In this document: one piece after another, positions 23,448-31,442 of the stretch
Numbering within the stretch: the stretch's first letter is position 1
Layout of the letters: the number at the start of each line of letters is the position of its first letter
Assembly (NCBI GenBank): GCA_034113365.1
Contig: JAXEXP010000057.1
Span: forward strand, 1 to 35,406
Direction of reading: 5' to 3'
Source: Spyradocola sp034113365
GTDB lineage: Bacteria > Bacillota > Clostridia > Christensenellales > UBA1750
DNA length: 35,406 nt
Translations under genes and position numbers: made by a program
Notes under the pieces: model-generated
Database searches by the model: none
Told to the model about the DNA's origin: nothing
The model's input: the letters and a program-made list of their open reading frames with translations, nothing else

Positions 23448-23629
23448 CGCGGCGCGGCCCATTGGGCTGCGCCGCGTCAGCCTGTCGACAGAGTCGACAG
23501 GCTCGAAAAGATGAATACTCATCTTTTTTGAATTGCAGAAAAATCGCGCACGGCCTTGCCTGCGGATTAAAAATGAAGGGGCTGCGGCCCCTTTATTCAT
23601 TTCCGAGGGAGCGTCTGCCTGTTTTTGAC
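23448..23629 (+). repeat. Modular hairpin repeat, family 2, copy A
   Basis: A gene-free block with four palindromes: a 13-bp GC-rich hairpin (23448-23476), a perfect 11-bp hairpin with arms AGCCTGTCGAC (23479-23503), the terminator at 23506-23529, and AAGGGGC-TGC-GGCCCCTT (about 23577-23593). The part 23536-23629 is similar, in inverted orientation, to 35274-35379. It fills most of the gap between VanW gene 2 and yhaO. Confidence 0.78.
23506..23529 (+). terminator. Intrinsic terminator after VanW gene 2
   Basis: AAAGATGA-ATAC-TCATCTTT forms an 8-bp stem whose 3' arm runs into six T residues. It lies inside the repeat block about 80 bases after the stop codon. Confidence 0.65.
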
Positions 23630-23667
23630 GGTTTGAGTTGTGATTCTGCGCAAATGAGGGTGAAAAA

Positions 23668-24765
23668 ATGAAGTTCATGCACTGTGCGGACCTGCACCTG
23701 GGCGGCCCGGGCGGCGGGGAGCGGATGCGCGCCTTTTTACGGATGCTGGAGGTGTGCGCGCAGGAGGATGTGCAGCTGCTGCTCATCGCGGGGGATCTGT
23801 TCGACGCGCCCCGGGTGGACGCGCGCACGACGGACGCGGTGTTCGGCGCGCTGGGGGCGCAGGAGGGGCTGTGCGTGCTCATTGCGGCGGGCAACCACGA
23901 CCCCGCCTGCCCCGGCGGCAGCTACGACCGGGCGCTGCCCGACAATGTGCACGTATTTGGCGCGGAATGGTCGTGCGTGGAGATCCCGGCCTACGGCGCG
24001 CGGGTGTGGGGCGCGAGCTTTGCCGGGGAAAAGCAGCCGCCCTTTGCACCGGAGAAGCGCAGGCTGCGCCTGACCGAGGGGCTGTGCGACCTGGGCGTGC
24101 TGCACGGCGAGCTGACGAGCGCGGGCGCACGCAGCGACTACCGCGCCATATCGCCCGAGAGCATCGCGGCGACCGGCGTGCAGTATCTGGCGCTGGGGCA
24201 CGTCCACGCGCGCAGTTTGCCTGCGCGGGCGGGGCACACGGTGTACGCTTACAGCGGCTGCGCGCAGGGCGCGGGCTTTGACGAGATGGGCGAAAAGGGC
24301 GCGTACCTGGGCACGCTGGACGAAAACGGGCTTGCGCTGTCCTTTGTGCGGCTGTGCGGCAGCATGACGGTGGAGGCCGAGGCCGACGCTACGGGCTGCG
24401 CGGACCTTTCGCAGCTGATGCAGCGGTGCGCGCAGGCGGTGGGCGAGCAGCCGGAGAACCGCGTGCGGCTGCGCATCACGGGGACGGCGCAGGGCTTTGC
24501 GGTGGACGTGCCCGCGCTGGAGCGGATGCTCTCCGGGCGGGCGGCGCAGCTGCGGGTGCAGGACGACACGCGCGCGCAGCGGGACTACGATGCGCTAGCC
24601 CGGGAGAGCACGCTGCGCGGGGCGTTCGTGCGGCGCATGCGGGAGCGCATTGCGCAGGCGGAGAAAAGCGGCGACGCCCGCACCGAGCGACTGGCGCTGG
24701 AGCTGGGCCTGCGCGCGTTTGACGGGGAGGTGGATGTGCATGTGGATCGAATCGCTGCACATTGA
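23668..24765 (+). CDS. SbcD/YhaO-like metallophosphoesterase (DNA repair exonuclease subunit)
   Basis: A 365-residue calcineurin-like phosphoesterase related to SbcD/Mre11 and B. subtilis YhaO. The metal motifs are all present: CADLHLGG (Asp8, His10), AGDLFD (42-46 region), AAGNHDPA (Asn76-His77), a histidine in VLHGEL and ALGHVHAR. The C-terminal third is a capping and partner-binding region. It overlaps the ATPase gene by 26 bases, as expected for an SbcC/SbcD-like complex that would process DNA ends in the cytoplasm. The start ATG follows GAGGGTG. Confidence 0.88.
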   Translation: MKFMHCADLHLGGPGGGERMRAFLRMLEVCAQEDVQLLLIAGDLFDAPRVDARTTDAVFGALGAQEGLCVLIAAGNHDPACPGGSYDRALPDNVHVFGAEWSCVEIPAYGARVWGASFAGEKQPPFAPEKRRLRLTEGLCDLGVLHGELTSAGARSDYRAISPESIAATGVQYLALGHVHARSLPARAGHTVYAYSGCAQGAGFDEMGEKGAYLGTLDENGLALSFVRLCGSMTVEAEADATGCADLSQLMQRCAQAVGEQPENRVRLRITGTAQGFAVDVPALERMLSGRAAQLRVQDDTRAQRDYDALARESTLRGAFVRRMRERIAQAEKSGDARTERLALELGLRAFDGEVDVHVDRIAAH

Positions 24766-26425
24766 CGCGTTCGGCGGGCTGCGGGGGTTCACCCTGCAGC
24801 TGGGGCCGGGGCTGACGGCGATCGTGGGGCCCAACGAGAGCGGCAAGAGCACGGTGATGGCGTTCATCCGCGCGATGCTCTACGGGCTGAACGGGCGCAG
24901 CGCGTCGCTGCAGCTCAACGACCGCAAGCGCTGCGCGCCCTGGGACGGCGCGCCTATGGCCGGCAGCCTGCGCCTGTCCGACGGAAAGACCGTCTATGAG
25001 ATCCGGCGCAGCTTCGGCGCGACCAAAAAGGGCGACAGCTGCCGCGTGGTGGAGGCGGACACGGGCGAGGTCGTGCCCATCCCCGCGGGGGAGGAGCCGG
25101 GCGGCGTGCTGCTGGGCGTGGACGAGGCGACGTTTTGCGACACGCTGTTCCTCTCCTGGCAGGGCAGCCGGCTGACGGGCGACGGCGCGGCGCTGGGCGA
25201 GAAGATCCGCAACCTGGCGGGCACGGGGCGGGAGGACGTGGACCTTGCGCAGCTGCTGGAGCGCCTGCGCGAGGCCCGCAGCGCGATACTGCCCCGCACA
25301 AAGGACCGCGGCGCGCTGGCCGAGGTGCGCAAAGCGCTGGACGCGGCGCGCGGGGAGAAGCTGGCCGCCGCACAGCGCGCCGGGCGCATAGAACAGCTCA
25401 AGGGACTGGTGGAGGAGCTGTCCGCGCAGGAGAAGCGCAGCGGCGGGCTCGCGGCGCAGCGGGCGCAGGCACAGCAGTCTGCGGCGCAGGCGCTGCTCGC
25501 GGGACAGCAGCGGGAGCGCGAGCTTGCGGCCCGCATGGAGGCGCTGGAGGCGGAGCGTGCCCGCGGGGCGGGGCGCAGGCGCTGGGGCGGCCTTTGCTTT
25601 GCGCTTGCGGCGTGCCTGGCGCTGGCAGGGGGCGCGGCGGGGGCGCTGGTGCATCCGCTGTGGCTGCTGGCGCTGCTGCCGGCGGCGGGATTGGCCGCTG
25701 CGGGCGTGCTGCTGCGGCGGGGAGCGAAGGGGGGCGAACTTGCCGGGCTGGAAACCGAGCTGGAGCGCGTGCGGGCCGGGAACGCGCAGCTCAAATGCGA
25801 GGCGGAACAGGCGGCGCAGGCGCTTGCGGACGCGCAGAGCCCGGAGGCGCGCGACCGGCTGGTGGAGGCGCGCGTGGAGCTGGCGGGCCTTGAACGCGAG
25901 CAGCGGGACGGCGCGGAGCTGGAGAAGCGCATCGCGGCGCTGGAGGCGGAGGAGGCGCGGCTGGAACGCACCGCCGCGGCGCTGGAGATGGCGCAGGAGG
26001 AGCTGCGCGCGGCGGCAAAGGAGCGGCAGAGCGACTTTGTGCCCGAGCTGGCGCGCGGCATGGAGGAGATCCTGGGCCGGGTGACGCAGGGGCGGTATGC
26101 GCAAGCGGCGGTGTCGCGCAGCCTGGAGCTGTCGCTGCAGACGGAGCAGGGCGTGCAGCCCTGGGAATACTTCAGCACGGGCACGGTGGAGCTGATGTAC
26201 CTTGCGCTGCGGCTGAGCCTGGCCCGGCTGCTGCGGCGCCGGTGCGGGGCGCTGCCGGTGCTGCTGGACGACCCCTTCCTGTGCCTGGACGACGGGCGGG
26301 CGGCGCGGTGCCTGGAGGCGGTGCGCGGCTTTGCGCAGGGCGGGCAGCAGGCGCTGCTGTTCACCTGCCGGGAGGCCTGCGCGCGCGGCGCGGACCGCGT
26401 GGTGCGCATGGACGCGCTGCGGTGA
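24740..26425 (+). CDS. Short YhaN/SbcC-like AAA ATPase
   Basis: A 561-residue SMC-like ATPase, partner of the upstream phosphoesterase. The N-terminal lobe has Walker A GPNESGKS (30-37) after LHIDAFGGL. Two coiled-coil stretches (about 170-275 and 335-445) flank a hydrophobic double segment (about 279-328). The C-terminal lobe has the signature FSTGTVELMYLALRLSLARL and Walker B VLLDDPFLCLDD. B. subtilis YhaN is roughly 960 residues, so the coiled coils are much shortened here while both ATPase halves are kept. The start with GGGAGG 9 bases upstream lies inside the phosphoesterase gene. DNA repair is the likely role; the membrane-like hairpin may tether the complex. Confidence 0.88.
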   Translation: MWIESLHIDAFGGLRGFTLQLGPGLTAIVGPNESGKSTVMAFIRAMLYGLNGRSASLQLNDRKRCAPWDGAPMAGSLRLSDGKTVYEIRRSFGATKKGDSCRVVEADTGEVVPIPAGEEPGGVLLGVDEATFCDTLFLSWQGSRLTGDGAALGEKIRNLAGTGREDVDLAQLLERLREARSAILPRTKDRGALAEVRKALDAARGEKLAAAQRAGRIEQLKGLVEELSAQEKRSGGLAAQRAQAQQSAAQALLAGQQRERELAARMEALEAERARGAGRRRWGGLCFALAACLALAGGAAGALVHPLWLLALLPAAGLAAAGVLLRRGAKGGELAGLETELERVRAGNAQLKCEAEQAAQALADAQSPEARDRLVEARVELAGLEREQRDGAELEKRIAALEAEEARLERTAAALEMAQEELRAAAKERQSDFVPELARGMEEILGRVTQGRYAQAAVSRSLELSLQTEQGVQPWEYFSTGTVELMYLALRLSLARLLRRRCGALPVLLDDPFLCLDDGRAARCLEAVRGFAQGGQQALLFTCREACARGADRVVRMDALR

Positions 26426-26471
26426 ATCCTTTGTGACGGAAAATGTTTTTGGTGACGGTGCGCTGTAGATA

Positions 26472-26480
26472 TGCTATAAT
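26472..26480 (+). promoter_or_regulatory. Extended -10 promoter of the AEC transporter gene
   Basis: TGCTATAAT is an extended -10 element, 35 bases before the start codon, with no clear -35. Two copies of GTGACGG lie upstream at 26433-26439 and 26452-26458. Confidence 0.5.
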
Positions 26481-26514
26481 CGTTTCATAACGAAATAAGT
26501 GGAGATGGCGCAAT

Positions 26515-27456
26515 ATGGAAAATTTGATACTGGCCTTCAACGTGGTGCTGCCGCTGTTCCTGGAAATGGCACTGGGATACTTCACGCGGCGCATCGGGCT
26601 GGTGGACGAGAGCACGCTAAAAAAGATGAACAACTACGTGTTCCGCGTGTTTCTGCCCATCCTGCTGTTCTACAACGTGATCTCCACAGATCTTTCCACC
26701 GCATTCAACGGGCCGCTGCTGCTGACGGCGGTGTGCTTTGTGATCGCGGAGTTCACGTTGTGCATGCTGGTAGTGCCGCTCATTGAAAAGAGCAAACCCC
26801 GGCGCGGCGTGCTGATTCAGGGCATCATGCGGTCGAATTTTGTGATCTTCGGGCTGCCCGTGCTCATCTCGCTGTGCGGTGACAACAGCAACACCGGCGC
26901 GGTGTCGCTGGTCATCGCGGTGGTGGTGCCCATGTTCAACGCCTTTTCCGTCATCGCGCTGGAGATCAACCGCGGCGGAAAGCTCAACTTCGGCAAAATA
27001 CTGAAATCCGTGGCGACCAATCCGCTCATCATCTCCTCGCTGCTGGGCATTGCGCTGCTGGCGCTGGGCGTCAAGATGCCCTCGACCCTCAACAAGACGC
27101 TGGGAGACCTGGCCAAGATGGCCACGCCCCTTGCGCTGGTGATCCTGGGCGCGGAGTTCAACTTCTCCTCGGTCAAGGGCTGCTTGCGGCCCCTCATCGA
27201 GGGCGTGACGGGGCGGCTGGTGGTGATGCCGCTGATCTTCATCACCATTGCGGTGCTGCTGGGCTTCCGCGGCGAGGAGCTCATCGCGCTGATGGTGATG
27301 CTGGCCGCGCCGCCCGCGGTGTCCTCCTTTACCATGGCCCAGCAGATGGACGGCGACGCCGAGCTTGCGGGCAACATGGTGGTGTTCGGCTCGCTGTTTG
27401 CGGTGCTGACCATATTCATCTGGATCTTTGTGCTCAAGACCATGGCGCTGATCTGA
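26515..27456 (+). CDS. AEC (auxin efflux carrier) family transporter
   Basis: A 313-residue membrane protein with about ten predicted helices in two inverted halves, as in the AEC/BART superfamily. The N-terminus VVLPLFLEMALGYFTRRIGLVDE and the start of the second half (TPLALVILGAEF), together with APPAVSSFTMAQQM, are family-typical. Bacterial members export or import small organic acids such as malate, or amino acids; the substrate here is unknown. The ROK kinase gene follows after 43 bases with no terminator between, so the two may be cotranscribed. Confidence 0.9.
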   Translation: MENLILAFNVVLPLFLEMALGYFTRRIGLVDESTLKKMNNYVFRVFLPILLFYNVISTDLSTAFNGPLLLTAVCFVIAEFTLCMLVVPLIEKSKPRRGVLIQGIMRSNFVIFGLPVLISLCGDNSNTGAVSLVIAVVVPMFNAFSVIALEINRGGKLNFGKILKSVATNPLIISSLLGIALLALGVKMPSTLNKTLGDLAKMATPLALVILGAEFNFSSVKGCLRPLIEGVTGRLVVMPLIFITIAVLLGFRGEELIALMVMLAAPPAVSSFTMAQQMDGDAELAGNMVVFGSLFAVLTIFIWIFVLKTMALI

Positions 27457-27499
27457 CGGATGCAGACATAAATAATAAGAAACAACAGGGGGAGAAACT

Positions 27500-28456
27500 A
27501 TGGTCACATTGGCTCTGGACATCGGCGGCACGCGCATGAAGCTGGCGCTGCTGGAGGACGGCAAGATCATCAAAGAGGGCATCGTGGAGTCCTACCGCGA
27601 CGACAAGTATCAGAAGAATCTGGACAAGGCCGAGGCCGAGGGGCGCAGACTGATGGCGGAGGCCGGAATTGAAAAGATCGACGGCCTGGGCATCGCGTTT
27701 CCCGGGCTGGTCAATCCCAAGGAGAAGGTCGTGGTGTCGGCCAACGGCAAGTTTGTGGACGCCATCGGCTACGACCTGACGGGCTGGGTGAAGCGCACCT
27801 TCGACTGCCCCTTTATACTGGACAACGACTCCAACGCCGCGCTCATCGGCGAGATGACCTACGGCTGCGCGCAGGACACGAAGGACGCCGTGATGATGAT
27901 CTTCGGCACCGGCGTGGGCGCCGCGGCGGTGATGGACGGCCGCCTCATCCGCGGCAAGCACTACCAGGCGGCGTGCATCGGCGGGCACATGGTCATCGAG
28001 GCCGGCCCCGACGCCACGCCCTGCAACTGCGGCAACATCGGCTGCATGGAGGCCAACGCCTCCTCGTGGGCGCTGCCGCTGTTCGCAAAGAAGGATCCGC
28101 TGTTCGAGAGCAGCGCGCTGTCCAAGCTGGACGTGATCGACTACAAGAACTTAAAGGCCTGCGCCGACGCGGGCGACGAGCTGGCGGTAAAGCTGCTGCG
28201 CCGCTCGCTGGACTGCTGGAGCGCCAACCTGTGCAACCTGATCGTGGCCTACGACCCCGAGGTCATCATACTCTCGGGCGGCATCGCGCGCATGGGCGAG
28301 GCGCTGAGAAAGCCGCTGGAGGAGCACGTGCACAAGTACGCCTGGACGCCGTGGGGCCATCCGGACATCCGTCTGGCCGCGAACCCCGAGGCCAGCGTGG
28401 TGCTGGGCCTGCACAAGCTGACGCTGGACGAGATTGAAGGAAAAACTGCATTTTAA
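27500..28456 (+). CDS. ROK family sugar kinase (glucokinase-like)
   Basis: A 318-residue ROK-family protein without a DNA-binding domain, hence a kinase rather than a repressor. The phosphate-binding motif LALDIGGTRMK is at the N-terminus, the catalytic aspartate lies in ILDNDSNAALIGE, and the zinc-binding ROK signature CNCGNIGCME is at about 175-184, followed by ILSGGIARMGE. It would phosphorylate glucose, N-acetylglucosamine or N-acetylmannosamine with ATP. Since no PTS or other kinase is seen here, it could supply sugar phosphates to NagA/NagB, although it lies 18 kb away. The start has AGGGGGAG upstream, and a terminator follows at 28495. Confidence 0.9.
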   Translation: MVTLALDIGGTRMKLALLEDGKIIKEGIVESYRDDKYQKNLDKAEAEGRRLMAEAGIEKIDGLGIAFPGLVNPKEKVVVSANGKFVDAIGYDLTGWVKRTFDCPFILDNDSNAALIGEMTYGCAQDTKDAVMMIFGTGVGAAAVMDGRLIRGKHYQAACIGGHMVIEAGPDATPCNCGNIGCMEANASSWALPLFAKKDPLFESSALSKLDVIDYKNLKACADAGDELAVKLLRRSLDCWSANLCNLIVAYDPEVIILSGGIARMGEALRKPLEEHVHKYAWTPWGHPDIRLAANPEASVVLGLHKLTLDEIEGKTAF

Positions 28457-28494
28457 GACCGCTGCACGAATGAAGAAGCGTTTTGCGGCGCATG

Positions 28495-28533
28495 AGGTCG
28501 ATCTGTGTGAACGATGCACGGGTCGACCTTTTG
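28495..28533 (+). terminator. Intrinsic terminator after the ROK kinase gene
   Basis: A 13-bp stem with two G-U pairs (28495-28507 with 28517-28529) and a 9-base loop, followed by TTTT. Confidence 0.75.
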
Positions 28534-28534
28534 T

Positions 28535-28547
28535 AATGTTCGGATAT
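28535..28547 (-). promoter_or_regulatory. PurBox-like sequence upstream of guaB
   Basis: On the minus strand ATATCCGAACATT fits the B. subtilis PurR half-site consensus AWWWCCGAACWWT at every position. It lies about 90 bases upstream of the guaB -10. A good second, inverted box at the usual 16-17 base spacing is missing, so this may be chance. Confidence 0.25.
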
Positions 28548-28633
28548 TTGTGGGCAAAATGCAGGAATAGCAGGCAAATTCCATGTTAAATCCGTGATTT
28601 TTACGGAAAAGGGGTTGTATTTGCCGGGGTTTC

Positions 28634-28642
28634 TGATATAAT
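28634..28642 (+). promoter_or_regulatory. Extended -10 promoter of guaB
   Basis: TGATATAAT is an extended -10, with only a weak -35 (TTGTAT at 16 bases). The start codon lies about 43 bases downstream. No guanine or other riboswitch is seen in the short leader. Confidence 0.55.
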
Positions 28643-28684
28643 TTCAAACAATATATTTCGTCAGTGCAGAAGGAGAGAGAAGTC

Positions 28685-30193
28685 ATGGCGTTTTACTATT
28701 CCGAGCCGAGCCGTACCTTCGGCGAGTATCTGCTGGTTCCCGGTTATTCCTCCGCGGAGTGCATCCCCACGAACGTGAGCCTGAAGACCCCGCTGGTCAA
28801 GTACCGCAAGGGCGAGGAGGAGTGCCCGCTGATGATGAACATCCCCATGACCTCCGCCATCATGCAGGCCGTGTCCAACGACACCATGGCCATCGCGCTG
28901 GCGACCGAGGGCGGCGTGTCCTTCATCTACGGCTCGCAGTCCATTCAGGACGAGGCCGCGATGGTGGCGCGCGTCAAGTCCTACAAGGCGGGCTTCGTCA
29001 AGTCCGACTCCAACATCACCCCCGACGCGACGCTGGCCGACATTCTGGCGCTCAAGGAAAAGACCGGCCACTCCACCGTCGCCGTGACCGAGGACGGCAC
29101 CGCAGAGGGCAAGCTGCTGGGCATCGTGGCCAGCCGCGACTACCGCGTCAGCCGCATGCCGCTGGAGACCCGCGTGGCCGACTTCATGACGCCCTTTGAC
29201 AAGCTCATCACCGCCCCGGCGGATACCACCCTCAAGGTCGCAAACGACATCATCTGGGAGCACAAGCTCAACTCCCTGCCGCTCATCGACGAGCAGCAGC
29301 ACCTGGTGTACATGGTGTTCCGCAAGGACTACGCCCAGCACAAGGAAAACCCCGACGAGCTGCTGGACAGCAAGAAGCGCTACGTGGTGGGCGCGGGCAT
29401 CAACACCCGCGACTATGCCGAGCGCGTGCCCGCTCTGGTGGAGGCCGGCGCAGACGTGCTGTGCATCGACTCCTCCGAGGGCTTTACCGAGTGGCAGAGC
29501 CGCACGCTGTCCTGGGTGCGCGAGCACTACGGCGATTCCGTCAAGATCGGCGCGGGCAACGTGGTGGACCGCGACGGCTTCCTGTTCCTGGCCAAGGCGG
29601 GCGCGGACTTTGTCAAGGTCGGCATCGGCGGCGGCTCCATCTGCATCACCCGCGAGACCAAGGGCATCGGCCGCGGTCAGGCCACCGCGCTGATCGAGGT
29701 GGCGGCTGCGCGCGACGAGTACTTCAAGGAGACCGGCATCTACGTGCCGATCTGCTCGGACGGCGGCATCGTGCACGACTATCACATGACGCTGGCGCTG
29801 GCGATGGGCGCGGACTTCCTGATGCTGGGCCGCTATTTCGCCCGCTTCGACGAGTCCCCCACCAATAAGGTCAACATCAACGGTACCTACATGAAGGAAT
29901 ACTGGGGCGAGGGCTCCAACCGCGCGCGCAACTGGCAGCGCTACGATCTGGGCGGCGCGGCCAAGCTGTCCTTCGAGGAGGGCGTGGACTCCTACGTCCC
30001 CTACGCCGGCTCCCTCAAGGCCAACGTCGGCACCTCGCTGTACAAGGTGCGCTCCACCATGTGCAACTGCGGCGTGCTCAACATTCCCGACCTGCAGAAG
30101 AACGCGCGCCTGACCGTCGTGTCCTCCACCTCCATCGTCGAGGGCGGCTCGCACGACGTGATGCTCAAGAACAAGGGCTTCCAGGCGGAATAA
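28685..30193 (+). CDS. guaB: IMP dehydrogenase, Tritrichomonas foetus-like type
   Basis: A 502-residue enzyme that oxidises IMP to XMP, the committed step of GTP synthesis. The catalytic loop is GIGGGSICITRE with Cys320; the mobile flap has RARNWQRYDLGG with the catalytic Arg-Tyr pair. Two CBS domains lie at about 105-230 (HSTVAVTEDGT, NSLPLIDEQQHLVYMV). The sequence differs from the standard bacterial type (GIGPGSICTTR) and, from memory, follows the protist T. foetus enzyme almost without gaps (YYSEPSRTFGEYLLVPG, KEYWGEGSNRARNW, STMCNCG). AAGGAGAG precedes the ATG at 28685. It is transcribed alone, with its own promoter and terminator. Confidence 0.94.
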   Translation: MAFYYSEPSRTFGEYLLVPGYSSAECIPTNVSLKTPLVKYRKGEEECPLMMNIPMTSAIMQAVSNDTMAIALATEGGVSFIYGSQSIQDEAAMVARVKSYKAGFVKSDSNITPDATLADILALKEKTGHSTVAVTEDGTAEGKLLGIVASRDYRVSRMPLETRVADFMTPFDKLITAPADTTLKVANDIIWEHKLNSLPLIDEQQHLVYMVFRKDYAQHKENPDELLDSKKRYVVGAGINTRDYAERVPALVEAGADVLCIDSSEGFTEWQSRTLSWVREHYGDSVKIGAGNVVDRDGFLFLAKAGADFVKVGIGGGSICITRETKGIGRGQATALIEVAAARDEYFKETGIYVPICSDGGIVHDYHMTLALAMGADFLMLGRYFARFDESPTNKVNINGTYMKEYWGEGSNRARNWQRYDLGGAAKLSFEEGVDSYVPYAGSLKANVGTSLYKVRSTMCNCGVLNIPDLQKNARLTVVSSTSIVEGGSHDVMLKNKGFQAE

Positions 30194-30206
30194 TCTCCAT
30201 ATAAAG

Positions 30207-30243
30207 CAAGCGCCGCGGCAGATCTGCTGCGGCGCTTGTTTCG
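30207..30243 (+). terminator. Intrinsic terminator of guaB
   Basis: A 14-bp stem with one wobble (30207-30220 with 30225-30238), loop GATC, followed by TTTCG. It starts 13 bases after the stop codon. Confidence 0.82.
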
Positions 30244-30312
30244 TCGTGAAGGCTGTATAGGTTGGATGCGGTGTGATTTGGTGCGCCTGGAGACGAGGCA
30301 ATGCGTGACGGA

Positions 30313-30361
30313 CACCTCATCAGTCGCCTGCGGGCGCCAGCTTCCCCTCAAGGGGAAGCCT
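30313..30361 (-). repeat. Dispersed intergenic repeat, family 1, copy 3 (inverted, diverged)
   Basis: Read on the minus strand it begins AGGCTTCCCCTTGAGGGGAA, then GCGCCCGCAGGCG and ACTGATGAGG. It shares the first palindrome and the second hairpin with the copies at 9198 and 16917 but is more diverged. It lies in the 287-base gap between guaB and the aldo/keto reductase gene, where I see no gene. Confidence 0.7.
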
Positions 30362-30480
30362 AAGAGCCCTGGGGCTGTTTTGGGGATGAGGAGGAAGAAC
30401 TCCCGTCATGCATGAGCCATACATGGTTTCGATAGTTTGCGTACCGAGACTGATTTACCGCGGCGCTTTTGCGTATGAGG

Positions 30481-31398
30481 TCAGAGGGCGGCGATGACGC
30501 GGGCGCTGGTCTCGTCGATGGCGGTGAGCTCCGCTTCGGTCAGCACAAGCTCCGCTGCGGCGAGGTTGTCCAGGAAGTGCTGCTCGTTCTGCGTGCCCAC
30601 GATGGTGGAGGACACGCCCGCGTGCGCAAGGCTTGCCGCGATGGCGACCTGCGAGAGCGTCACGCCGTGGTCGGCGGCGACGTCGCGCAGCAGCGTAAGC
30701 AGCGGCGTCTCCTTTTGCAGCGCGTTGGGCTGGAACAGCGGCTTTGCGGTGCGGAAGTCCGTGACCACCTTGCCGCCGAAGTGGAACGCGCCCGAGAGGA
30801 TGCCCTTTGCGATGGAGTTGTAGGTCAGCACGGCGACGTCGTTCTCCGCGCAGAAGGGGAGATCCTCGGCCTCGATCCCGCGGGTGAGCAGGTTGTACTC
30901 GGGCTGCAGGCCGTCCAGCTGCGCGCAGCGGCAGACCGCCTCCATCTGCGCCTTGTTGAAATTCGACACGCCGATGGCGCGGATCTTGCCCTGCTGCTTG
31001 AGGAGGTTGAATGCTTCCATCGTCTCCTCGATGGCGATGTCGGCGTTGGGCCAGTGGATGTAGTACAGGTCGATGTAGTCGGTGCCCAGGCGGCGCAGGC
31101 TGCCCTCGCACGCGGCGATGACGTCGGCCTTGTGCAGGTGCTCGCGGCTGACCTTGGTGCACAGCACCACCTTGTCGCGCATGCCGCGGAAGGCGCGGCC
31201 CACGACCTCCTCGGAGTGGCCGCCGCCGTAGCTCTCGGCGGTGTCAAACGTGGTCACGCCGTGGTCAAAGGCCGTGTGCAGCAGCTTGATGTTGTGCTCG
31301 TCCGCCTGCGTCTCCCACGGGCCGCCGCCCAGCTCCATGCAGCCGTGCGTGATGCGGGAGATGGTGATGCCGCTGCGGCCGAGATTGGTGTATTTCAT
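30481..31398 (-). CDS. Aldo/keto reductase
   Basis: A 305-residue NAD(P)H-dependent oxidoreductase with the AKR TIM-barrel fold. The catalytic tetrad is visible: Asp52 and Tyr57 (FDTAESYGGGHSE), Lys82 (VVLCTKV) and His115 (LYYIHWP). Other family markers are SLRRLGTDYIDLY, IRAIGVSNFN and the cofactor region VSSTIVGTQNEQ. It reduces aldehydes or ketones, possibly sugar aldehydes; the substrate cannot be told. The start at 31398 has AAGGAGC upstream. It is divergent from the UPF0178 gene with a 44-base gap. Confidence 0.93.
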   Translation of the reverse strand: MKYTNLGRSGITISRITHGCMELGGGPWETQADEHNIKLLHTAFDHGVTTFDTAESYGGGHSEEVVGRAFRGMRDKVVLCTKVSREHLHKADVIAACEGSLRRLGTDYIDLYYIHWPNADIAIEETMEAFNLLKQQGKIRAIGVSNFNKAQMEAVCRCAQLDGLQPEYNLLTRGIEAEDLPFCAENDVAVLTYNSIAKGILSGAFHFGGKVVTDFRTAKPLFQPNALQKETPLLTLLRDVAADHGVTLSQVAIAASLAHAGVSSTIVGTQNEQHFLDNLAAAELVLTEAELTAIDETSARVIAAL

Positions 31399-31442
31399 GC
31401 GATTGCTCCTTGATTTTAAGTCGAAAGTGAGGAAAAGGAAGA

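Noticed and set aside
23462..23671. A 69-codon plus-strand frame before yhaO
   Set aside because: It lies wholly in the family 2 hairpin repeat, crosses several palindromes and shares its peptide with the other repeat copy. It is repeat-encoded, not a gene.
26426..26514. A Rex box upstream of the AEC gene suggested by TTTGTGACGG
   Set aside because: The inverted half needed for a Rex site is missing; the second GTGACGG is a direct, not inverted, repeat.
28534..28684. A guanine riboswitch or other leader RNA upstream of guaB
   Set aside because: The leader after the promoter is only about 40 bases, and I see no purine-aptamer helices or terminator in it.
28661..30301. A 546-codon minus-strand frame opposite guaB
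   Set aside because: It mirrors guaB codon by codon, with repeated His/Val/Ala/Gly runs and no recognisable domain.
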